From the NCBI RefSeq assembly GCF_003721595.1, contig NZ_RJJR01000001.1:496001-560000 (forward strand): a stretch of DNA of 64,000 bases, read 5' to 3'. The notes beneath the pieces were generated by a model, which saw only the letters and a program-made list of their open reading frames with translations, did no database searches and had not been told where the DNA came from. The stretch comes from Hanamia caeni (GTDB lineage Bacteria > Bacteroidota > Bacteroidia > Chitinophagales > Chitinophagaceae). Below are positions 26,990 through 35,326 of the stretch, one piece after another. Every line of letters begins with the position of its first letter. Within the stretch, counting starts at the first letter, position 1. The position numbers and the translations under genes were made by a program.

Positions 26990-27688
26990 TTAAGACGTAG
27001 CGGTCAACGTCCCTGGTAAATTAACCGCTCCTCTTTTCAATAATTTCTCTATCCAGTGGTTCGTATCTTTTGAAAGTATCTCTGTCGTATTTGTCTTACC
27101 TGCTTTAAAAGAATGATCCGCTCCTTGGATTTTTATCAGTGTCGCTTTTGGGAGTGACGAACATACCGATTCGATTAGATCCCACTGTGCCAGCGCATCA
27201 CGCGTACCCTGCAAAAAAAGCATCGGCACTTTTACCTCTTTCAAATGCGCTGCCCTGTCGGTTGACGGCTTACCGGGTGCATGCAACGGAAACCCGTAAA
27301 AAATAATTCCCTTTACCAAACTTTCCGGGTGCGTTGATAGATATTGGGAGCTCATTCGTCCTCCGAATGATTTACCGGCGGCAAATACAGGAAGGCCTTT
27401 AGATAGCTGATGCGCTTTTGTAATAGCCGCTTCAATAGTAGCGTGCGCGACAGCCGGCCGATCAGGACTTCCCTTTTTATTTTCTGCAAAGGGAAAGTTG
27501 AAGCGCAACGTGGCAATCCCTGTGTCAGAAAGGGAATTGGCCAGCGCCACCATAAAAGGATGATTCATTCCTGCGCCGGCACCATGGGCCAGTGCCAGGA
27601 TGCATTTGGCATTCGCGGGCAAAAGATATTCAGCCGATACATTACCAATGGAAGGTGAAACCTTAATTTTTAAAGGGCGTGTTTTCAT
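26990..27688 (-). CDS. Alpha/beta hydrolase of the TEX30/KANL3-like family
   Basis: A 232-residue cytoplasmic hydrolase: an oxyanion-strand text LALAHGAGAGMNHPFM, the nucleophile elbow GKSFGGRM, an Asp loop FLQGTRDALA and the catalytic His in GADHSF. That fits a Ser-Asp-His hydrolase of the dienelactone/TEX30-like group; the substrate is unknown. The last five residues (LTATS) and the stop codon come from a truncated palindromic repeat that adjoins the gene, so the natural C-terminus was replaced or extended. Residues after the helix ending NHWIEKLL are probably not essential. Confidence 0.85.
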   Translation of the reverse strand: MKTRPLKIKVSPSIGNVSAEYLLPANAKCILALAHGAGAGMNHPFMVALANSLSDTGIATLRFNFPFAENKKGSPDRPAVAHATIEAAITKAHQLSKGLPVFAAGKSFGGRMSSQYLSTHPESLVKGIIFYGFPLHAPGKPSTDRAAHLKEVKVPMLFLQGTRDALAQWDLIESVCSSLPKATLIKIQGADHSFKAGKTNTTEILSKDTNHWIEKLLKRGAVNLPGTLTATS

Positions 27689-28300
27689 TGCAATAGTCGT
27701 TAAAGTAGCGGTCAGTACCGCAGGTCAGACCGCGGGTAAAAGTAAACCAACAAATTGATTGTTTTTTTATTTTAGGAAAAAAGCAAAGACGTTTAACTTC
27801 AAACATTCACTACAAAGAAATAATGTCTATCCACCGGCTTTTGCCGCGCGCTGGCCCGGAAAAACGCGCGGAGCGATCGGAGCCTGTCCGCCCACCGGCG
27901 GATTTTCCTTGATTTTTTGTTTCTTTTGTATCAAGACAAAAGAAAAAGCAAAGAGCAAATCCGTGTATGTTTCGTTCTGAGCGCCGTTGAAGAATGCATC
28001 AAGGCAAAAGAAAGGGCAAAAGCAAAGCAGGTCAGACCGCGGATAAGACCTACCAAATAGGTAAACCCATTTTGATTCCTAAAATATTTTTGAAAAGAAC
28101 GAATACTATTTTATTTACTTTTATCGGGCAAAAAAATAAAACAATTGTTTTTTCACAGCTTTTGAAAGTTGTTTTTAGCTTATCCGGCGGAACTGAACTT
28201 TTAGAAAATAATTTAAGAGACTAATGTGCTTTGGGAATTAACTCCTCCCACCTATTTTTTTGTAAAGTGAATATAAACCGTATGTAAACGTACTGCTGCC
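27689..28300 (+). repeat. Family A palindrome, leader, module B and half palindrome
   Basis: No gene. A single palindrome (27703-27735), leader (27740-27795), module B (about 27828-28020, nearly identical to 23376-23580) and a half palindrome (gcaggtcagaccgcgg, 28025-28040). Two overlapping plus-strand frames here only translate module B. Bases 28060-28300 are AT-rich and unassigned. Confidence 0.8.
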
Positions 28301-28304
28301 AACT

Positions 28305-28350
28305 GCCCATAAAGATGCTTTGGGCAATTAGCAGGCAACCTGCTTTTTTG
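28305..28350 (+). promoter_or_regulatory. Candidate attenuator: two stacked hairpins and T-run just before a start codon
   Basis: A hairpin TGCCCA...TGGGCA (28307-28326) is followed directly by AGCAGG-caa-CCTGCT and six T (28330-28349), a canonical terminator ending 21 bases before the ATG at 28371. A terminator in this position suggests either regulated read-through into the membrane-protein gene or the 3' end of a short upstream RNA. Confidence 0.5.
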
Positions 28351-28370
28351 TATTGACTAAATATCAACCA

Positions 28371-28784
28371 ATGACTACAATGTACTTAACCGGAAAGATC
28401 CTTCTTACTATCGCAACGCTCATGTATTGTATTGTTCCGCCAATTGTGGATTTAAGCCGCAGCCATGCTACCAATCCGCTTTGGGTATCACATGCAAGGT
28501 TTCATGTGGTATGGCAGGTAATGATCACTACAGGCATTGGCTTGTTAAGCCTCTATTTGTTATGGTTTTCCGGCATTGGCCAAAACTTCTCCGTCAATTT
28601 TTCATTTATTCTTGGATTAATTGTACTCGGAAGTTTTTTAATAAATGTCTGCGCTAGAAAGCTTTACGCCGGAACGTTATCAGACCCTAATGGAGTTCCC
28701 CCGATATTCAAAAATGTAGATGCCAACCTGTTTTTTTTCTCACTGGCTTTCGTCATACTGCTAACAGGATATTTCATTGTTTAA
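28371..28784 (+). CDS. Small four-TM membrane protein of unknown function
   Basis: The ATG at 28371 is preferred over the upstream TTG-initiated extension. It gives 137 residues with four hydrophobic segments (ILLTIATLMYCIVPPIVDL, VWQVMITTGIGLLSLYLLW, FILGLIVLGSFLINV, FFFSLAFVILLTGYFIV). Conserved-looking residues are SHARFHVVWQV and a GVPPIF loop. This resembles uncharacterised DUF6640-like membrane proteins; I give no function. It is 45 bases upstream of a histidine kinase gene and may be co-transcribed with it. Confidence 0.75.
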   Translation: MTTMYLTGKILLTIATLMYCIVPPIVDLSRSHATNPLWVSHARFHVVWQVMITTGIGLLSLYLLWFSGIGQNFSVNFSFILGLIVLGSFLINVCARKLYAGTLSDPNGVPPIFKNVDANLFFFSLAFVILLTGYFIV

Positions 28785-28829
28785 TTTTGGGAGATTGAAA
28801 GCTGACTTAGGCAATAAACCACAAATACT

Positions 28830-30308
28830 ATGATGATTTCTCAACCAGAGCAATTGCTCATGGAAAAAAATGCTGAGCTGCAAAAAGAGCTCGCTGCAAA
28901 AAAACGGGAACTGAGAATAGAAGCTTCATTGCAAAAGATATGGGAAACCACGATGGCTATGCAACACAGTGAAGAAATGAAAGAAGTGGGTCTTATTCTT
29001 TTGGAACAGATGCACCTGAACGGAGTAAATTTTCCGGTTTGTCTTATTGTTATTATGAATGAAAGCGATTTGTCGATGGAAATCAATGTGGCAAACAGCC
29101 TGGACCAGCGCAACACTTTTTACAAATGCAGCATAGATGACCATTCGGTAAACAGGAAAATGTATGATAACTGGAAAACGAAAAGCCAATCATTTATTAT
29201 CAAATTGGAGCGTGAAGAATTGACCAGCTACAGGCGCTATCTCAGGGAAGCAGGCTTTCACATGAATACCGGTAACTGGTCAGGCAGGAGAGCCTACAAT
29301 ATGGCTAACTTCAGCAAAGGTGTGATAGGAGTCATATCTGATGATCCTTTACCGCCTGAAACAATGCACGTGCTCGAACGGTATGCCAAAGTTTTTGATG
29401 GCACCTACACCCGTTTTCTTGATTTGGAAAAAGCAGAAGCACAGGCAAGGGAAGCGATGATGGCGAAAGCCCGCATTGAAAAAACATTAGTTGATTTAAA
29501 ACAGGCGCAGGCACAACTGATCCAGTCAGAAAAAATGGCCTCCCTCGGCGAACTCACCGCCGGCATTGCACATGAAATACAAAACCCTTTAAACTTTGTC
29601 AATAATTTTTCTGATGTAAATGCCGAATTACTGGAAGAGCTAAAAGCGGAACGCTTAAAGCCAAAAGCAGAAAGAGATGAGCAACTGGAAGACGCGATAT
29701 TAAAAGATATAAAAGAAAATGAACAAAAAATAAATCATCACGGCAAACGCGCCGATGCCATTGTAAAAGGAATGTTGCAACATTCGAGAAAAAGTACAGG
29801 GCAAAAAGAACCAACAGACATTAATCTTTTGGCGGATGAATATTTGCGGCTTAGCTATCATGGGTTAAGGGCAAAAGACAAAACCTTTAATGCCACCATG
29901 ACAACAGATTTTGATGAAAGTATTGGCAAAATAAATGTGATATCACAGGATATAGGAAGAGTGATTTTAAATCTCTTTAATAACGCATTTTATGCCGTAA
30001 GCGAAAAGCAGAAGGCTAAAGGCCTAACGCAAAATGACGAAAGCGAAAAGTATGAACCTTCCATTTCTGTAATTACCAAAAAGCTGGACGGCCACATAAG
30101 TATTTATATTAAAGATAATGGCATCGGTATTCCGAAAGATATTGCCGGTAAAATCTTCCAGCCATTTTTTACTACCAAACCAGCAGGACAAGGAACCGGG
30201 CTGGGTTTATCCTTATCATACGATATTATAAAAGCCCATGGCGGAGAATTGAAAGTGGAAAGTAAAGAGGGTGGCTTTACTGAGTTTATTATTCAATTAC
30301 CTGCCTGA
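28830..30308 (+). CDS. Soluble sensor histidine kinase
   Basis: A 492-residue kinase without TM segments. It has an N-terminal coiled coil (about 8-35), a GAF-like sensor (about 35-200) and a second coiled coil (200-235). The dimerisation/phosphoacceptor helix has H248 in GELTAGIAHEIQNPLNFV. The ATPase domain has N box NLFNNAFYAV, G1 DNGIGIP and G2 GTGLGLSL. This matches the Bacteroidota group of soluble GAF-type kinases. There is no response regulator gene next to it, so the partner is elsewhere. It could respond to a cytoplasmic ligand bound by the GAF-like domain. Confidence 0.9.
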   Translation: MMISQPEQLLMEKNAELQKELAAKKRELRIEASLQKIWETTMAMQHSEEMKEVGLILLEQMHLNGVNFPVCLIVIMNESDLSMEINVANSLDQRNTFYKCSIDDHSVNRKMYDNWKTKSQSFIIKLEREELTSYRRYLREAGFHMNTGNWSGRRAYNMANFSKGVIGVISDDPLPPETMHVLERYAKVFDGTYTRFLDLEKAEAQAREAMMAKARIEKTLVDLKQAQAQLIQSEKMASLGELTAGIAHEIQNPLNFVNNFSDVNAELLEELKAERLKPKAERDEQLEDAILKDIKENEQKINHHGKRADAIVKGMLQHSRKSTGQKEPTDINLLADEYLRLSYHGLRAKDKTFNATMTTDFDESIGKINVISQDIGRVILNLFNNAFYAVSEKQKAKGLTQNDESEKYEPSISVITKKLDGHISIYIKDNGIGIPKDIAGKIFQPFFTTKPAGQGTGLGLSLSYDIIKAHGGELKVESKEGGFTEFIIQLPA

Positions 30309-30643
30309 TGAATTGGAGTAAGAGTTGAAATCTTCATAGCGGTCAGCACCGCAGGCCAGACCGCGGATAAAACGTAGCGGTCAGCACCGAAGGTCAGACC
30401 GCGGATAACAGTAAACCATAGCGGTCAGCACCGCAGGTCAGACCGCGGCTAAGACATAGCGGTCAGCACCACAGGTCAGACCGCGGCTAAAACGTAGTGG
30501 TCAGCACCGCAGGTCAGACCGCGGATAAGAGATAGCGGTCGGCACCGCAGGTCAGACCGCGGGCAAGAGGGATAACAGTAAACCGATAAATTGATTGATT
30601 TTTATTTAGGAAAAAAGCAATACAAGGCGTTTAACTTTGCCTC
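30309..30643 (+). repeat. Family A tandem array: six palindromes plus leader
   Basis: Six units between 30335 and 30570 with periods of 38-45 bases. Spacers differ (ataaaacg, ataacagtaaacca, ctaagaca, ctaaaacg, ataagaga), which shows they were not all made in one step. The array is followed by the leader (30580-30643), which runs without a break into a vsr-like start codon at 30644. Confidence 0.9.
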
Positions 30644-30916
30644 ATGGCAGATGTGCACTCCAAAGAAATACGCAGCTTCAATATGAGCCGCATTAAAGGC
30701 AAGAATACAAAGCTTGAGATGCTGGTGCGTAAATTTCTACATGCAAATGGATTCCGTTATAAACTCCACGATAAAAGCCTCCCCGGCAAACCTGATATTG
30801 TTTTACCAAAATACAAGACGGTAATTTTTGTTGAAAACATAGCGCTCGGCACCGATGGTCAGACCGCGGGCAACAGTAAATCGCAGCGCCCACCACCGAG
30901 TTCAAACCGCGAATAG
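30644..30916 (+). pseudogene. vsr: vsr (very-short-patch repair endonuclease) 5' fragment interrupted by a palindrome
   Basis: Residues 1-63 are typical Vsr N-terminus: MADVHSKEIRSFNMSRIKGK, then LVRKFLHANGFRYKLHD, LPGKPDIVLPKYKTVIFV. Where a full-length Vsr continues with the His/Trp-rich active-site segment (HGCFWHGH), the sequence instead enters a family A palindrome (gcgctcggcacc...cagaccgcggg) at about 30838. The remaining open codons are repeat-derived. Vsr nicks DNA at T:G mismatches next to Dcm-type methylation sites. No methyltransferase gene is in the window. This is the longest of five vsr fragments here. Confidence 0.85.
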
Positions 30917-31048
30917 AACCACGGATAACAGTAAACCTATAAATATCCCGGAATTTTGTTTTGAGGGAGATGGTTTTATTTCGACAAAGGAGAATCTATT
31001 GTATTAATGGCGGAGAGACTACTAGCAGAACAATTATATGAAAATTAT
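30917..31048. other. Intergenic, leader-like remnant
   Basis: A degenerate leader (aacagtaaacctataaatat) follows the interrupted vsr fragment, then about 90 unassigned bases to the stop of the TIR-STAND-WD40 gene. Confidence 0.4.
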
Positions 31049-34000
31049 TTATTTCCATCCGAATAGCGATTTTCCAATTCCATACTGTTTCTTTTGTTCT
31101 GGCGTCAATGAAGCGATTTTATCACTTTTGAGATACTCATCATAAGGAACTATTGCCCATAACCGGACTGATTGGTCAAAAGACCCTGTAAGAACATATT
31201 TGCCATTAGGAGAGAAAGCCACAGAACTAACCAAATTTGAAAATCCTTGAAATGTCTGAATCAAGGTTCCCTGTAAATTCCACAGCCGGGCAGTCCTATC
31301 AGAACAACTGGTTAAAATGTATTTGCCATCAGGAGAAAAAGCAACGGAAAAAACATTCCCTGATCCGCCTGTAAATTCCCGGATCATTTTTCCCTTCAAG
31401 TTCCATAAACGAGCAGTACCATCATAAGATCCCGTAAGAAGGCATTTGCTATCTGGGGAAAAAGTAACAGATGTAACCCTGCCTGAATGACCTTTAAATT
31501 CATGGATTATAGTTCCATTCAAATCCCACAATCGGGCGATATTATCGGAAGAACCTGTTAGAACATTTTTGCCATCGGAAGAAAAAGCCACAGAATAGAT
31601 CTCCTCTGAATGGTCTCTAAATTTTTGGATCATTATCCCCTTCAAATTCCACAGACGAGCAGTGCTATCAGAAGAACCGGTAAGAACCTCTTTGCCATCT
31701 GGAGAAAAGGCCACAGAATTAACCCATCCGTTATGACCTTTAAATTCCTGAATTAAGGTTCCTTTTAAATCCCACAAGCGAGCTGTACTATCGAAAGCAC
31801 CTGTAAGAATTTGTTTGCCGTCTGGCGAAAAAGCCATAGAATTAACCCATCCTCTTTCGCTCTTAAATTCACAGATCATAGTTCCCTTCAAATCCCACAA
31901 GCGGATAGTGCCGTTATCAGAACGGGAAAGGATGTGTATGCTATCGGGCGAAAAAACAACAGAATAAACAAGACCAACCTGTCCTTTAAATTCCCGAATC
32001 ATTTTTTTCAGATTCCACAGGTGGGCTGTTCCATCACCGGAGGCTGTAAGAATATGAACACTATCGGGAGAAAAGGCTACAGACATAACCACCTGTGAAT
32101 GGTCCTTAAATACCTGGATTGTAAATCCTCCCAAATTCCACACACGGGCAGTATGGTCATAAGAACCAGTTAGAATATTTTTACCATCGGAAGAGAAGGC
32201 CACAGAATAGATCTCCCCAGAATGTCCCCTAAATTCTTGAATCATAGTTCCTTTCAAATTCCACAAGCGGGCGGTACTATCATAGGAACCTGTAAGAATT
32301 TGTTTGCCGTCTGGCGAAAAAGTTACACAACTTATTTTGCCAGCATGTCCTTTAAATTCCCGGATCATAGTTCCTTTCAAATCCCACAGACGGGCGGTAC
32401 TATCAGATGAACCCGTAAGAATGTGTACACTATCAGGAGAGTAAGCAACAGAGGTAACCTCTCCAGAATGACCTTTAAATTCCTGAGCCACAGTTCCGTT
32501 CAAATTCCACAGGCGGGCGGTATTGTCCTCTGAACCTGTAAGAACCATTTTTCCATCGGGAGAAAAAGCTACAGAATAAACTTCACCGGAATGTCCTTTA
32601 AATTCCCGGATCATAGTTCCTTTCAAATTCCACAGACGGGCGGTACTATCCTCTGAACCTGTAAGAATCCATTGTCCATCAGGAGAAAAAGCTACAGAAT
32701 AAACTTCACCGGAATGGCCTTTGAAGCCCTGAATCATGTTTCCTTTTAAATCCCACAGTTGGGCGGTACTATCAGCAGAACCTGTAAGAATGTGTTTCCC
32801 GTCCGGTGAGAAGGCTACAGAATTAATCCAGTCTGAATGGCCTTTAAATTCTGTTGAATAAAAGCTATTATTGATATAAGTCGAAGTTGCGAAGGCTACG
32901 TTTACTGAATCACTATACATTTTTATACTGGCTTCTGCAAGGCGGAGCGCTAGTGAGGCATCATTATTTTCCAAAGCAAGGCGAGCTTCGGAAAGCAAAC
33001 GATTCGAATCGGCAAGCTCATTTTGACGAAACGCAATAATCGCAATTATTGCGGCTATTAAAGCTAATATTGAAATAGCGACTGAAAATATCCTCGTTCG
33101 CTTTAGCTGCTTTATCTTCGTTTCCTCCCGCTGCTGTTCATCAATTTTAATGCGTTGCCTGCTTTCTTCAATTTCTCTACTTTCGGAATTTGTACATTTC
33201 CTCATGCCTGCTTTTCCGGCATCAATAATTGAAAGGTCTGCCTTACTAAATTCAACTTTGTCAGGGAGATTTTCAATCTCATATTTTTTACTATCGAGCA
33301 GAATGGATGCCCGTTGGCCAGGCAACGTGGAATTAGAAAACATTTCACGGATGATGGGCGCAAGTGAATCATGCGCCAATCGCGCAACGCTATCATTTTC
33401 TTCTTTTGGTTCAGTGAGTAAATATTTATTTTTGAGTTCGGTTACTAATCCGGAGGTCAAATTACTTTCATAGCGTTGAAACACTTCTTCTTCCGTATGT
33501 GAGGCAGAAGTTCCTCTTGGTGTCGTAAAAAAATAGAGTATATCAAGAACGAGCCCACTGGCAACTTCCTCGGGAAATTTTACGCCTACCGCCACAATCT
33601 GATCATTTATCAATGTTAACAGGCTACTACTTTTAACTTCATTAAATAAATCTTTGGTGAAAATGCGGGGCTTTTTGTCGCTCACTTTATCCCACATCTT
33701 TCGCAGTAAAATCTGTAATAAAGGAGCTACTTGCGATTGTTCATCGCTAAGTATAGCCTGGGCAATAGTTGCAGGAACTGTTTTGTCTCCAAATTGCAAT
33801 TGGTAAATGTCCCGGGCTTTTTGCTCTTGTGTTACACCGCGTATTGCATCCAACACGCCATTTGCCTGAAGTGGCTTCAGGTAAAAATCTTCCACTTCCA
33901 GGTTCACAAATAAATTTTTAAATTCAGCCAAATATTCTTTCCTGAAACTTAGAATCATATTTATGTTTGTTTCAGCACCCAGTTTCACTTCTTTAAATAA

Positions 34001-34885
34001 TTGAGCAGATTCTTCCTGTGACGAAAATTCAGCAGAAGGATTCGTATATATTTCTTCAACCTGGTCAAGAATTACTAATTGCTTATCCGTTGATTTAAGA
34101 TTAGAAGTATATTCATGAAGTTTATTGGCAAGGTTTACTCCCGTTTCCCTCCTGAAATAAACGATATTCCAGCCCTTGAAATTCATGCGTGGCTTAAGAC
34201 CTGCAAATAATAATGATGATTTGCCAACGCCCGATTGTCCATAGAAAAACACAATATTTCTTTCGCAGATAATATTATATAGCTGGCGGATTTCCTGTCC
34301 ACGCCCGAAGAAAAGTTTTGCATCTTTTTCAGTAAAATATGCCAGCCCTTTAAAGGGGCTACCTATAGGATATTTATAAGATTCATCATCAAGAGGCAGA
34401 TCTTCCAAAGGGTTACCTACATCAATATATGCTTCAATAAGCGGAATCAGTGGCAACAGATCCTGGCTAAATTCCTTTTCCCTGAGCGTTGCACAATTAT
34501 ATTCGGAAAGTTTTTGAAGGGATGGGGGAAGGTCTTTAAAAGAATCGGTGATTGTAGCACCTTTAACAAGAACCGGAAATATCTTTTTTCTGGCATCCGT
34601 TTTCTGCAAAGCCATTTCCAGTTCCTTCCGCACCCAATCATCTTCATTTGCCAGCCTGTTTTGTTGAGGGTTTGAACCTTTCCAGTTTTTGCCAATCATT
34701 ACAATTACCACTTTCGCATTCCCCATTGCACTTTGGAGATACGCCGGAAATTCATCACCGGGCTTCATGGTGTTTGTATCAAGAAAAACAGCTTCTTCTC
34801 CAAATATTTTTTGAAGACTTATCTGAAGCAATTGTGCTGTATCAATTCCATCATCCCTACGATAGCTTATGAAGATAGAATTCAT
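31049..34885 (-). CDS. TIR-STAND NTPase-WD40 protein (NLR-like, probable immune sensor)
   Basis: 1278 residues. TIR domain (1-about 140): IFISYRRDDG, FLDTNTMKPGDEF and DWVRKELEMAL, with E88 the candidate NADase glutamate. A nSTAND1-type P-loop ATPase starts at about 178 (SPFKGLAYF), with Walker A GQSGVGKS (216-223) and Walker B LVILDQVEE (271-278). After a helical region comes one TM (about 597-617, AISILALIAAIIAIIAF), a coiled coil, and 14 WD40 repeats from about 675, enough for two seven-bladed propellers. Each repeat is about 41 residues and highly alike (SVAFSPDGK, ILTGS, TARLWNL). TIR-STAND proteins in bacteria sense phage and deplete NAD+. The WD40 part would be the sensor (inference). 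Monocistronic. Confidence 0.9.
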   Translation of the reverse strand: MNSIFISYRRDDGIDTAQLLQISLQKIFGEEAVFLDTNTMKPGDEFPAYLQSAMGNAKVVIVMIGKNWKGSNPQQNRLANEDDWVRKELEMALQKTDARKKIFPVLVKGATITDSFKDLPPSLQKLSEYNCATLREKEFSQDLLPLIPLIEAYIDVGNPLEDLPLDDESYKYPIGSPFKGLAYFTEKDAKLFFGRGQEIRQLYNIICERNIVFFYGQSGVGKSSLLFAGLKPRMNFKGWNIVYFRRETGVNLANKLHEYTSNLKSTDKQLVILDQVEEIYTNPSAEFSSQEESAQLFKEVKLGAETNINMILSFRKEYLAEFKNLFVNLEVEDFYLKPLQANGVLDAIRGVTQEQKARDIYQLQFGDKTVPATIAQAILSDEQSQVAPLLQILLRKMWDKVSDKKPRIFTKDLFNEVKSSSLLTLINDQIVAVGVKFPEEVASGLVLDILYFFTTPRGTSASHTEEEVFQRYESNLTSGLVTELKNKYLLTEPKEENDSVARLAHDSLAPIIREMFSNSTLPGQRASILLDSKKYEIENLPDKVEFSKADLSIIDAGKAGMRKCTNSESREIEESRQRIKIDEQQREETKIKQLKRTRIFSVAISILALIAAIIAIIAFRQNELADSNRLLSEARLALENNDASLALRLAEASIKMYSDSVNVAFATSTYINNSFYSTEFKGHSDWINSVAFSPDGKHILTGSADSTAQLWDLKGNMIQGFKGHSGEVYSVAFSPDGQWILTGSEDSTARLWNLKGTMIREFKGHSGEVYSVAFSPDGKMVLTGSEDNTARLWNLNGTVAQEFKGHSGEVTSVAYSPDSVHILTGSSDSTARLWDLKGTMIREFKGHAGKISCVTFSPDGKQILTGSYDSTARLWNLKGTMIQEFRGHSGEIYSVAFSSDGKNILTGSYDHTARVWNLGGFTIQVFKDHSQVVMSVAFSPDSVHILTASGDGTAHLWNLKKMIREFKGQVGLVYSVVFSPDSIHILSRSDNGTIRLWDLKGTMICEFKSERGWVNSMAFSPDGKQILTGAFDSTARLWDLKGTLIQEFKGHNGWVNSVAFSPDGKEVLTGSSDSTARLWNLKGIMIQKFRDHSEEIYSVAFSSDGKNVLTGSSDNIARLWDLNGTIIHEFKGHSGRVTSVTFSPDSKCLLTGSYDGTARLWNLKGKMIREFTGGSGNVFSVAFSPDGKYILTSCSDRTARLWNLQGTLIQTFQGFSNLVSSVAFSPNGKYVLTGSFDQSVRLWAIVPYDEYLKSDKIASLTPEQKKQYGIGKSLFGWK

Positions 34886-35326
34886 GAAGTTACTTTTGAA
34901 GAAAGAAATGGGAAATATATAAAAATGAAAAATACATCAATTTGTCCAGATTGGGTACCTGCTATCATATAGTAATATGCATCTGATAAAACTACAAGGA
35001 AAATCATCTTTTAAACGCTTCCTTAAAAGCTTTCGTCAAAAAAATATCGCTCTGGCCTGAAGCGACATAAATTATTTTCTTCTGATTAGATACGTTAGTA
35101 CAGTGTATAGCGGTCAGCACCCCAGGTCAGACCGCGGATAGCAGTGAACCAACAAATATCCCCGGTTCATATCCTAACTTGCAGACATTTTCCAATTATC
35201 CATATCAATATTTTAATGAAGCTAAAGTTCCGGCAATAAAGACCGCTGCCACTGACAAAGGTTATGTGACGTAATTTTACAAAAATAATTTAGGTAGCTT
35301 ACAGCGAACAAAATCACAGCTAATAT
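34886..35326. other. Intergenic between divergent genes with one family A palindrome
   Basis: 440 bases hold the promoters of the TIR-STAND gene (left, AT-rich) and the acyl-CoA dehydrogenase gene (right). A single palindrome (35107-35135, cagcaccccaggtcagac) with a shortened leader (gtgaaccaacaaatatcccc) lies in the middle. No gene is seen. Confidence 0.55.

Noticed and set aside
27759..28224. Plus-strand frames of 73 and 76 codons
   Set aside because: Repeat-derived (module B and leader) and not conserved beyond the repeat boundaries.
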